Source of the DNA: Myrmaecium sp. VS I D KN 1
Taxonomy: Eukaryota > Ascomycota > Dothideomycetes > Valsariales > Valsariaceae
Direction: 5' to 3'
DNA length: 64,000 bases
Assembly: GCA_019775845.1 (NCBI GenBank)
Contig: JADQAV010000009.1
Coordinates: forward strand, 62,001-126,000
Part shown: piece after piece, positions 12,675 to 25,228 of the stretch
How positions within the stretch are numbered: the stretch's first letter is position 1
Layout of the letters: every line of letters starts with the position of its first letter
Program-made: the position numbers and the translations under genes
The notes under the pieces: model-generated
Databases searched by the model: none
The model's input: only the letters and a program-made list of their open reading frames with translations
What the model was told of the DNA's origin: nothing

Positions 12675-14551
12675 ATGGTCATGGATCTCTGCACCTGGAC
12701 CTTTGCCAACGTGCCTGCCCAACCGGATGAGCCAGTGAGTCCAGACCGGCTATCCGGCATTTCCCTCTTCCGATGACTGACGTGCCTGAGCAGCTCCTCG
12801 TAGACGCCTGCCAACCTTCGCGGTCGCTCTCATTCAATGCCTTGCGCTGCTCCGCCCGGAAGCTTGCCAAAGGCGTGTGTACTCTCGGTATCAGGCCGGG
12901 AGATTGTGTCTGCGTCTTAGCCTTCAACGATGTGCGTCCATTTCCAAGCTCTTTCCCCGCCCTTCCATATTCTCGTGCCTCCATGGATATTCGCTTCCAC
13001 CTCTTTGAATGAAACCGATAAGCCAGTTCACTAATCCAGTCGCAGATCCATTACAGTACTCTTTACTTCGGCATCATCGGCGCCGGCGCACGCTTCCTCG
13101 GTCTCAATCCCTCATTCACCGAGGATGAGTTGAGTCATTACTTCCAGCTCGCGAAGCCGAAAGCGGTGATTGTGGAGCCGAGGATGCTCGAAGCCACTTG
13201 CTCGGCTGCCAAACACATTGGGCTTCCTTCTTCGAGCATCTTCCTGTTCGATATCCACGAAGATTGTGCTGCGTCGACATACCCATCCTGGACCTCCTTG
13301 CTTGAACATGGCGAGACGGATTGGGTGCAACCGGAGGATCCGGACACGGCGACCTGCCACTATGCTCTGACAAGTGGGACGTCTGGGCTGCCCAAGGCTG
13401 CCCTACTGCCTCATTCTTACCACGTATCCCAAGCTCAAGCACGCCTCTCCAATCCATCTCTTCCGTACAAGCCGGTACGGTTGACACCTCTTCCTCCTTT
13501 TCATGTCTTCGCAACACCCATCATTCCTTCCAGCATCCACGAAAACATAACAACATACGTCATGCGACGCTACGAGGCCTCCTCCTTCCTTGCGGCTATT
13601 TCCAAATTTTCCGTCTCTGAAACTTTCGTTGCTCCATCCATCATCACCTCTCTCCCGCAGGTTTCCGGGTGCACATCAGAAGCCTTAAAGTCCATTCGCC
13701 AGATATGGTTCGGCGGCGCTAGCATCAAGCACGCCAACCGCCTGCCACTGCTCTCGCTTCTTCAGCCATCAGCGCAGATAAATCCTGTGTGGGGAATGAC
13801 GGAAGCCGGCTGGGTGACGCAAGCCGTTTGGCCCGAGTCTTCTTGCGACGACAGCACCGGCCGCCCGTTGCCTGGCTATACGCTTAAGGTGGTCGATGAT
13901 TCTGACAGGATTATTACCAAGGCCGGTGTACATGGGGAAATCTTAGCCAAGTGTCCACATCCCATGCTTGGGTATTTGGAGAATGAAAAGGCCACCGCTG
14001 AGGCTTTCACGGCCGATGGCTACGTGAGAACGGGAGATGTGGGCGTGATTGACGAGGAAGGTCGCGTCTACTTGGTGGACCGGAAGAAAGATCTCATCAA
14101 GGTCCGCGGGTGGCAGGTCAGCCCTTCCGAAATAGTGTCCAAGCTGCTACAACATCCGGAAGTCCTCGATGCTGCTGTTGTCGGTGTCAAGGCGGAAGAC
14201 GGGGTCGACGAGTGGCCGAGGGCTTATGTGGTGCGGAGAGCAGCAAGCGACGTGACACAGGAGGCAGTGAAGTCGTGGTTGAAGGGGCATCTCGCAGGGT
14301 ACAAGATTCCGAAAGAGATTATCTTCCGGAATGCTCTGCCACGAAGTGCCACAGGCAAGATCGTGAAGAAGGAGTTGGATGCCAGCGAGGAGGAACAGAA
14401 GGGGAAGACGAGGATGGGCGCCGCCGGAGGATCTTGGTCTTCCACTTACCCGGAGCGATCCAGCAAGCTCTGGGTTGCGTGCAAGTGGGTCGCCCTGTGG
14501 TGCTGGGCGCGCCTGCCATCACGCTTTTTGGGCAAGCTGACGGCGGCGTAA
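12675..14551 (+). CDS. Adenylate-forming ligase (acyl-CoA/4-coumarate-CoA ligase-like)
   Basis: ANL-superfamily enzyme expected to adenylate a carboxylic acid and probably load it on CoA; the substrate is unknown. Exons 12675-12734, 12794-12931 and 13046-14551; introns of 59 and 114 nt, GTGAGT and GTGCGT donors, phases 0. The product is 567 residues. Motifs: the P-loop-like TSGTSGLPKAA near residue 175, GMTEAGW, the YVRTGDVG adenylate-binding block, the hinge and CoA-loop region KVRGWQVSPSE, and the catalytic-lysine motif PRSATGKIVKKEL near the end. A hydrophobic tail (WVALWCWARLPSRFLG) follows, and there is no C-terminal SKL, so peroxisomal import through PTS1 is not predicted. It is divergent from the TmpA-like gene. 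Confidence 0.88.
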
Positions 14552-17147
14552 GGCCTCGGGCGACTGTGGAGTCGCCAGGCTACCGACCAGGCGGCTTGGA
14601 GGGCAAACTTTAGATTCTGACGTTTCGGGTATGGATACATACCGAATTGGGCGTTTTTTAAGCGCGCGTCCTGGGTTTTAGGCGTTAAGGTTGATCGTAC
14701 ACGCATGTCGATCGGTTAATGTTTCGTTTGTAGATATGTAGGAGCAGTAATGATAGGAGAGCTGGTACTCTGGCCGAATTGCTTATAATTACTGCACGGA
14801 CGACTTTTCTGCGAAGAATGTGAGCGTTGGGCGTTGAAGTAAGGAGGTGAGGTGGGAGGTCGTCGACTTTCTCCTTCTCTTCTAGGGAGAACGGTAGACG
14901 CCAGGCTCCAGAGAGTTTAGTCCGACGGAGAGATGGGGTCTGGAACGGGAAGGCACCCGAACTTGACCTCTTGCACCGGAGAAAGAAGACGGATTATGGA
15001 GATGATATGAAGGGTGAAGGGCTCGAAGGGCGCGCATGCGCGACAGAAAAGAAGTTGAGGTTGGGGGAAGCGGTGAGGGAGGTACCTTACCTACCTTATG
15101 CATGAGTATGTGCCTTAGTAGGCGAGGCGAGGCGAGGCAAGGCAGGCAGGCAGGCAAGGCGTGGGTGGCTTGACGAACGACGGCTGCCGTGCATGCGTAC
15201 CTGCACAACCCTCTCTTATATACCCGACCTCAAGGAACGCGTTAGCAGGGGAAGGGCGGGTCAGCGCCTCTGGATCGTAGCTTCGCAACTGACTGATGAC
15301 AGGGCCGGGCGGAGGCTGCAAGGCGTTCTGGGGGCGGTTTCAGAGTCAGGTCCTCTCGCTACTCCAAACAGGACGGAGGGGGCGGAGCTGGACAGGAGGT
15401 CGCGAGGGCGTCGAACATTTGGAACGAAGAGGACATGCGAAGATGATGAGGAGGAGCTGAGAGGAGTTCGAGGCAGAGAGCGAAGGAAAGAAGGAGAAGA
15501 AAAAGAGAAGAAAGAGATCGGAGGAGGTCAGTGAAGTACTAAATGGTACATTATGCCTGTACCTTCCCTCCTAGACCGCTTCCCTCTCTTCCTTCCTTCC
15601 CCGGTATGCATTGATGAATTCATGAGGTCACCATCCGGGCGAGGACGGAATTGCGAGAAAAGATGAGCATCGCCATGGTCTTTATGAGCCGTCCTTTCCT
15701 TCCTTTTTCCTCCGCCCTTTTAGCTGCCTCACTACCTAACCTCCCAGCCGCGAGCGGGGGTGCCGGGTGAGGTTGGGACGGGTGTGCGCTGCGCTGCAGT
15801 GCAGGTGGTCCTCCGCCTCCGCCGTTCACGGAGGATATACCGGACATGGAAAGATCCTCCCCCCATCAACACCCTCACATCACCAAAACACCCCCCCCTG
15901 CTCACACTTGGATTCCCTGCCACCCACGTTGACTTCGGGCTCTCTTCCTGCGAACGAAGAAAGAATGCACAAAAGAACGCTACGGTAGGCTCGTCCAGGT
16001 TTTCGGTTCCCCTGCGCGCGGCAAGTCATCCGCATCCCAGCAGCTGCTGCAGCCCAGGGAGCAGGGAGCCCCCCGGCGCGCGAGCGCGCACCACGCTACC
16101 TTTCCCGCTGTCAGTCCCCCCGTTCACACCCCACCCGCCTGCCACACGGCACCGCCCCCGCCTTACCGACATCGTTGCAGGGCATCCCCGTCCTCAGATC
16201 TTCGCTAGTGAATGGGTGGGAGCGCGGAGGTGGGGTGTTGGTGCCTGTCTGCCTGTCTGCCTGCCTGCCCTCGCTGCACGCTCAACCGCGTCCGTGCGCG
16301 TTCACAGAAAAACCATTGTCAGATAGAATCGACCAAAGAGAGAAGAAAAGAAAAGAAGAGGACAAAGAGAAGAAGAAAAAAAACACGAAGGAATTATACC
16401 CTTATCCTTTTCCCCCTTTTTTTCCTCTTCCCCGGTTCCTCGGAAGAGTCTTCCCACTTCACCCCGAATACTTCAAAAGAAATTCCAAAAAAGCAAAAAT
16501 AAATGCCCAAATGGGATTCCATCGCCCTTCATAAAGAACCCCATCACTATCGTGGTAAACCGCAAAGGAGGGTTACGACACGACCGTAGTAGCCCATCAT
16601 CACGACACAACTGGTGGCACACTTCCTTCGTTCATGTTCATGGGTAGGTAAGGATCTTGTCTTCTCCTTCTTTTACCCCCATTGGAATAGAATATAGAAA
16701 CCACAGAGGCAAAAAGAAAACCAAAAGAAGGAGAAGCAAAAAATGGAAGCATGAATACTAGAGGGGTATCAACTCTGAGGTAATAAGGTATAACAAACTG
16801 CCACCCAGAGGGGGTATCTTTTCTTTTTTCTCCTTATATGGGGGGAGGTACTCAATTTGGGATCGACCGCACGCCATACCGACCCATCCTCTCACGGTGT
16901 CTTCCTCCCACCCATCATCACATCGGACGAATTGTTCATCATGGCCATGGAGCACCGGCTGCTGCAGAGGAAACCGCCAACAGAAAAGAATAATTTCTGT
17001 ATTAGCGACCATTAGTCAATGCCGTGCGGTGCGATCAAGCTGGAAGACACAACAACGAAAACGAGTCAGAAAAAAGGGGATAAATAGAACAAAAAAAGCA
17101 AAACCAACCTCAAAACCAGCACCAACACCGCCCCAGAACACACATCC
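14552..17147. other. Intergenic region, no supported gene
   Basis: About 2.6 kb. It contains TACCTTACCTACC near 15083, iterated GGCGA and GGCAG units (15119-15160), purine-rich (15420-15530) and pyrimidine-rich stretches, and a run of A-rich sequence at 16320-16390. Short frames here have biased composition only. The right part is probably the 3' region of the small gene at 17148-17699. Confidence 0.5.
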
Positions 17148-17699
17148 TCAAAACCTAACGCGGCGACGCGCACTCAGCCTCGAAGGCGGCACAGGCACCG
17201 TCTGCGAAGACGGCGTGCTGACGCTGCCATTGCGAGCGTATTTCGACGACGTCGACGGGCCATCCAAGCAACCCAGACGACGCCAGGGGCTCTTCCGCCG
17301 GCGGCCCCGCCGCTCGCGGGCTTTCTGGGTGTGCACGTGGGACTGCAGGTTCGACTGGGTGAGCGGAGTGCTCATCGCGGGCGGCGGCGGCGGGTAGGCG
17401 TCGGCGCGAGCGTCCTTTTTCGTGCGGTGGAAGAGGCCGCCGCCGCCACGAGCAGTGGTGGTGCCGGGGGCGGTGCGAGCGTGACGCAGCGACATCGTGG
17501 CCGAGCGCAGGCGCTGCCGTGCTCGGACGGTGCGGCCGGGGGTGCGGATCAGGTCGAGGTACTCCCTTGCGCGCTTTTCGGCTCGAGTGAGGAAGGGATG
17601 GCGATGTTGGAGGGAAGAATAGCTTTGCGAGCGCGGGACGCTGGGTCGTCTGGACTCTGTTGGCGCTGGGGTTGGGCGATGTCGGCCGAATGATACCAT
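17148..17699 (-). CDS. Hypothetical small, strongly basic protein
   Basis: A 183-residue single-exon frame with a good start context (caaaaATGG). The product is Arg/Ser/Pro-rich: an N-terminal part with AEKRAREYLDLIRTPGRT, a Gly run, then RERRGRRRKSPWRR and a basic end. I recognise no domain. Overlapping frames in the same DNA are also long because the region is GC-rich, so the choice of frame rests on start context and on this frame looking least like a repeat. It could be a fungal-lineage nuclear protein or a chance frame. Confidence 0.4.
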   Translation of the reverse strand: MVSFGRHRPTPAPTESRRPSVPRSQSYSSLQHRHPFLTRAEKRAREYLDLIRTPGRTVRARQRLRSATMSLRHARTAPGTTTARGGGGLFHRTKKDARADAYPPPPPAMSTPLTQSNLQSHVHTQKARERRGRRRKSPWRRLGCLDGPSTSSKYARNGSVSTPSSQTVPVPPSRLSARRRVRF

Positions 17700-18937
17700 T
17701 TTTGCGGACCGCCTTGGGTGGAGATATACCTGACGGCGGTGGTAGGATGTTTGGTAAGGGTGGTGATGGAGGATCGGGGCCGCAAGGCGAGCGGATGTGA
17801 TGGAGGTCGCGGGGAGATCTGGTTGTCATGACGGCTGACGACGCCCGAGATGTTGGTCCATGGAAAATATAGCGGAGGCAGGTGCGTCTGGAAGCAGACC
17901 GGTGTCTGCCCATTCACCATCATCGCGCAGCCATGAGTACTGTATGCAGGAGCGAGTCGCGCGGAGATGGTTCCTCGGCAGCTGGCTGAGCTACCTCATG
18001 GGGAGTAGTTGATAGGTAAGTCGAGTACCTAAAAGTCATTCACATCGAAATAAACGACTGAGGTCTCTCGGGTAACTGGCTGATTAAACATCCCCTGTAA
18101 GAAACTGGAAATGCCGACTCCGTTCTCTGCTCACTGCACGATACTGCTCTTGACCTCTTTCGGCGCGCCATCAGGAAGCCGAGCGGATTGCGGGAAGAAG
18201 CGAGCGCACGGGCCGTTGGCAATTGTCTCGATGACGTAGTAGCAGATGTCAACCATGTCACCACCACGGCTGGCCTTGAAGCTATCGTGGATGCATAAAC
18301 TCACGACGGGACTTCTTCTGTATGTTCACAGCAGTGTCCAGTTCCCTGCAGTAGGTTGGCACAGAACTCTGCTCAGATAGCAGCCTCGTAAGTTCACAGC
18401 ACAGAAAATAAGTATATGCACGATTCCGACGTATCGAACTTTAAGTGCAAGGTCTTCGAGGCATCGGCTTCCTTGAGTGAGAGAACATAAGTTACATTCT
18501 GGATGTAGCATTAAAAGTGATAATACGGTGCAGATAAAGTCGCGGTAGGTCAGTTCGAAGGTGATGTAGACCGATATGTGACTGAAGAGGCCTGTAAGAA
18601 TATACCAATCGAGCGAGAGTGAATGCGACTCCACATGGATAGATTCAGACGGGAGGGAACTCGTTATGCTCATTCTTCGATTTCCGATCGAGAATCCCGT
18701 ACCGCGGGCGATCGGGGTTTGCAATGGAATGTCAGCGGCCCACGAGGGAAACTCCTCTCGTACTATCGTAAATGACCCGTGGTGATGTAATGCGGGTGGG
18801 ATCGGCCATACAAAAGGCTTGACCACCTCACAAACACAACACCATTCTCCAGATTCGCTGCAAAAACCTCCTTCAATCTCCTGCAATTCCAAGAACCTAC
18901 AATCCTCCGTTCGAAAAAGTCATTACAAACAGCAAAG
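17700..18937. other. Promoter/intergenic region upstream of the SDR gene
   Basis: About 1.2 kb, less GC-rich than its neighbours. A 188-codon frame on the minus strand (18326-18892) crosses the likely SDR promoter; it has Cys and aromatic residues scattered without pattern and I do not accept it as a gene. Otherwise I see nothing specific. Confidence 0.5.
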
Positions 18938-19961
18938 ATGTCTGACAAGTCCCAGTTCGAGTCCGGTATGCATATGCCTACCCATCACATCCCCGTAGCA
19001 GCCCGCTGACAGTGGATTGTTGCGCAGGCTACCAAATCAAGCCACAACACCAGGACCTTCCCGGCTTGGAGTCCAAGTTGGATCCGGCTCCCCAAGATGA
19101 ATACCTCCCCACCCCCGAAGGTGGCTACCAGAAGTACAAGCCTGCCGGCAAGTTAGAGGGAAAGAAGGCTATCATCACCGGAGGTGACTCCGGCATTGGA
19201 CGTGCGACCGCAATCCTCTATGCTATGGAGGGTGCCGACAGCTTCATCGCTTACCTGCCCGAGGAGGAGTCCGATGCGCAAGAAACAAAGAAGCGCGTTG
19301 AGAAGTACGGCCGTCAATGTCATCTCTTCGCCACGGATCTCACCAAGCGTGAGAACTGCAAGGCCGTCATCGACAATGCCTTGAAGGCGATGGGCCAGAT
19401 CGACATCCTCGTCAACAATGTACGTTGCTTCCGATAAGCTATGCTGCAAAAAGCCGCAAGGCAGAGTACTGACGTCTCGTGAAACAGGCCGCCTACCAAA
19501 TGATGGTCGAGGACATCAAAGACCTCTCCGAGGACCAATGGGTCCACACCTTCAACACCAACATCCACCCGTACTTCTACCTCGCCAAGTACGCCCTGCC
19601 GCACATGAAGCCCGGCTCCAGCATCCTCAACAACGCCTCCATCAACGCCTACATCGGCCGGCCGGATCTGCTCGACTACACCGCCACCAAGGGCGCCATC
19701 GTCTCCTTCACCCGCGGCCTCAGCAACCAGTACTGCGGCCGCGGCATCCGCGTCAACGCCGTCGCCCCCGGCCCCGTCTGGACGCCCCTCATCCCCGCCA
19801 CCATGACCGAGGAGGCCCAGAAGCAGTTCACCAGCCCCATCGGCCGGCCCTCGCAGCCGAGCGAGATCGCGACCTGCTTCGTCTTCTTGGCCAGCTTGGA
19901 CTCCGCCTCTATCACCGGTCAGACGCTGCACCCGAACGGCGGTGTGGTGGTCCAGGGTTAA
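18938..19961 (+). CDS. Short-chain dehydrogenase/reductase (YghA-type)
   Basis: Classical-fold NAD(P)-dependent oxidoreductase of the group related to bacterial YghA and plant/fungal glucose/ribitol dehydrogenase-like proteins. Exons 18938-18965, 19028-19419 and 19488-19961, introns 62 and 68 nt, 297 residues. The cofactor loop TGGDSGIG sits at residues 60-67, the NNA motif at 139-141, and the catalytic set at Ser191, Tyr204 and Lys208 (YTATK). VAPGPVWTPL follows, typical for the family. The N-terminal extension of about 45 residues ending PEGGYQKYKPAGKL is a hallmark of this subgroup. The substrate cannot be read from sequence; a general or stress-linked role is likely. Confidence 0.92.
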
Positions 19962-20616
19962 GTAGGGGACGATGTGAGCGGACTGTGGTGGAAACGGATG
20001 AATCTTTTTAACGACCTTAATGCCGAGGGATTTTCATGATCGGCCGTGCTTTCAATGAATCAAGCACGGATATGTTGCCTTGTGTATAATATATCTCTTT
20101 CTCTTCTTTCCAACAATAAAAACTAGCCTTTTCATTCCGTACTTCGCGTCCTTGACCTCGAACATGCCCCAGCATCAAAGAGAAAGGAATCCAGATGGAA
20201 TCACGTAAAGCAGAGACCATTGTTCAAGTGGTAACTTCATTTTCGCTAGCGGTTGAAGAGTACAAAGACAGAACGATAAAGAAACCCCAGAAACGCATAC
20301 ACACAGTCCTACGAATACTTCTACTAAACACGGGCAAAAAAAGAGCAACGGGAAACCGGGTGCACACCCAAGCACACCAACCCACCCGGTCCCCCCCATC
20401 ATCCTGACCGACTGATAATCTTCTCCCCGTCAACGTTGCGCCCATTTCATTCCCCCGAGTTCAGCCAGGCCCTGCGTGTCACGCACACGTTCGGTCTCTC
20501 ACCAACCCCCAAATCCCCTCCGAGACAAACCCTTCTCCAAAACATACATACGCATGCAACGCTCTCCCCCGCGTTCTCCATACCAAGCAAATACCATCCC
20601 ATTTCGCTCTTCACGT
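19962..20616. other. Convergent 3' intergenic region
   Basis: Lies between the stops of the SDR gene and sec23. It holds both 3' UTRs, with AATAAA near 20116. No coding signal is seen. Confidence 0.65.
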
Positions 20617-23224
<2,608 letters not shown>

Positions 23225-25228
23225 TGTGGGAAAACGGTCGATACGGCAAGAATGCGGTCAAGGTTCCCCGGACTTGCAACTAGGGCCCAGCTCTCGATGG
23301 CGGGGGGGGGAGAGCGTGGTTTGGTGGTCGAGGCGCGGCAAGAAGGAGAGAGACTCCGAGATCAAGGTAGATATCGGAGGGCGGACTGAAGCCTCTTGCA
23401 ATAATTCACGATATGGACGAGGTCGGGAGGTGATCGGAGGGGATATTCGCAGCGTGCCAGAGGGAAGAGAGCCACCTTGACCTTGGAACGAAACGGGCCA
23501 CCTTGGAGTTCCAGGGCCGTAGCCGGATGCGGTATCGCGCGGTTACAGGCTTGGCGGGCGGGTCGGAGCCTCCCCCTCGTACACAAAACCGCCGTCCTCC
23601 TCCGACGAATTTTCTTTCCTCTCCATCCACGCCAGCATCGAAAAACAATAATTCACATTACTGTTACGGCGGCTTCCTGCCACACCACTGGCGAGGCCGT
23701 TTTCGCGCTGAGCGGAGAGGAGGTTTCGACCCATGGCTGGGCGCCTGGTTTGGAAGGGTCATTCTGACCCTCGTGAGAAATTGGGAATCAGCAGAGGTTA
23801 CATTGCCGTTCGTTACTTGAATGTCATTTTATTCATTGTACTTGTCCACATACGATCTGATATTGATCATTCCACAGATTGATTGCCGTCTTGCTTTGCT
23901 TGTTGTGAACCGCATTCCGTGTAAGGGTGAGCTCCATGCTGCTCCGCTGCAAGATATACCACAAGTCCTGTTCCGTCACAGCGATGCTGTTACGGTGCGA
24001 GTAGTGATTGCATGGCTCCTGAATCCGTAGGACGGATCACAGATAGCGGTCCGTCGTTCTCTGGTCCTCATTTAACTTTCCCTATACCTGATTAATCAAA
24101 GAAGGCTTCGAATTTCATTTTTTGTGAATAATTTCCTTTTCTTCCTCTTCTCACACAGTACAATCTCAGAGTCCAGCCCTGTGTGAACGATTCATGCTTC
24201 GTCTACATTTCTTCTTTCGAAATCGCTTGTATCAATACGTCATGGCTGTTTGTTCCGTCCATATTTCCATTACCGCTGCTGGCGGACACAGACAGCTGCA
24301 TCGAACGACTGTTCGCGGGTCAAGCGGTTAGAGAGTTGCAATATGACTCTTCCTGGCTGCTTTTTCGAGGGTCGTCCAGTCAAGCACACAAACGTCGATA
24401 AAGCTCTCATCTGCACTCATATATACGGGTTTCTGGCCTTATTTCACCGTTTTACTCCTATATATGCGACTCAATTCTCTCCAGTCTCTCTGTCTACTTT
24501 CCTGCCGATTCTTTGATGCTGCGTTGAGACAGCCGACATCACTTTCCATTTGTCCTCTCAATCAATCAAAGCTCAACTATCTTGACTTTAAACTTCCTAC
24601 TTGCACGTGCTGCTTGCCCATTTGCACGCTCGATCAGGCCTATTAGCTGCTGCGGAAAAATAGTGGGTCAGGCAGACGGCGAGCGCAGGCACTACGGTCC
24701 TTGACGGAGAGGCGACTAGCGAGGGGGGAATCGGGATATGGCATCCTGCCATACTGCGAAGGGCCACTCTACGAAGAAGGCCCAAATATTCCACAACACT
24801 GCGGTACAATCGCCCTAAAAACCATGGCAAGTTGTTCAGCATGCTGAGTTGCCTATATCTGATGCTTTCTTTGAACCTTCCTGCCCTCGTTTGGTGATGG
24901 CCTATGTCGCTGTTCTCTCACCTGTTGCGGTCGATTTCTTGGGCAAGGCTGTACGGCTTCACCTTCCCTTCGTCACTGTCGGTCTCAAGCAGAGTCAACC
25001 ACTGCCTGACAATATGAAGAGGCATGCAGGAAGCGAACGTCGCCTATCCTCCACTATATAAAGGCCTCCTTCCTCCTCACTCTCTTTCCTTTCCTTCCTC
25101 TTCGTCCAACCGCCCATCCTCGTTCCTCCGCTTCTTCTCTTCTCTTTCAGCCAGACCAGCACATTTTGATAATCACTGCTAGTCCCTTCCCATACCTGCT
25201 CAGCAAATTTTGATAATCCCTGCGAGCT
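23225..25228. other. Divergent promoter region
   Basis: About 2 kb between sec23 and the Myb-like gene. The middle (23820-24650) is AT-richer, without a conserved frame. A pyrimidine-rich leader (25065-25160) precedes the right-hand gene. Confidence 0.55.
25157..25226 (+). repeat. Duplicated 26-bp leader element
   Basis: Two copies of CAGCAMATTTTGATAATC followed by MCTGCKAG, at 25157-25182 and 25201-25226, with three mismatches in 26 bp and a 44-bp period. The second copy ends two bases before the start codon at 25229, so both probably lie in the 5' UTR or core promoter. Confidence 0.8.

Noticed and set aside
18326-18892. 188-codon minus-strand frame in the SDR promoter
   Set aside because: No splice, domain or composition support, and it overlaps the likely promoter and leader of the SDR gene.
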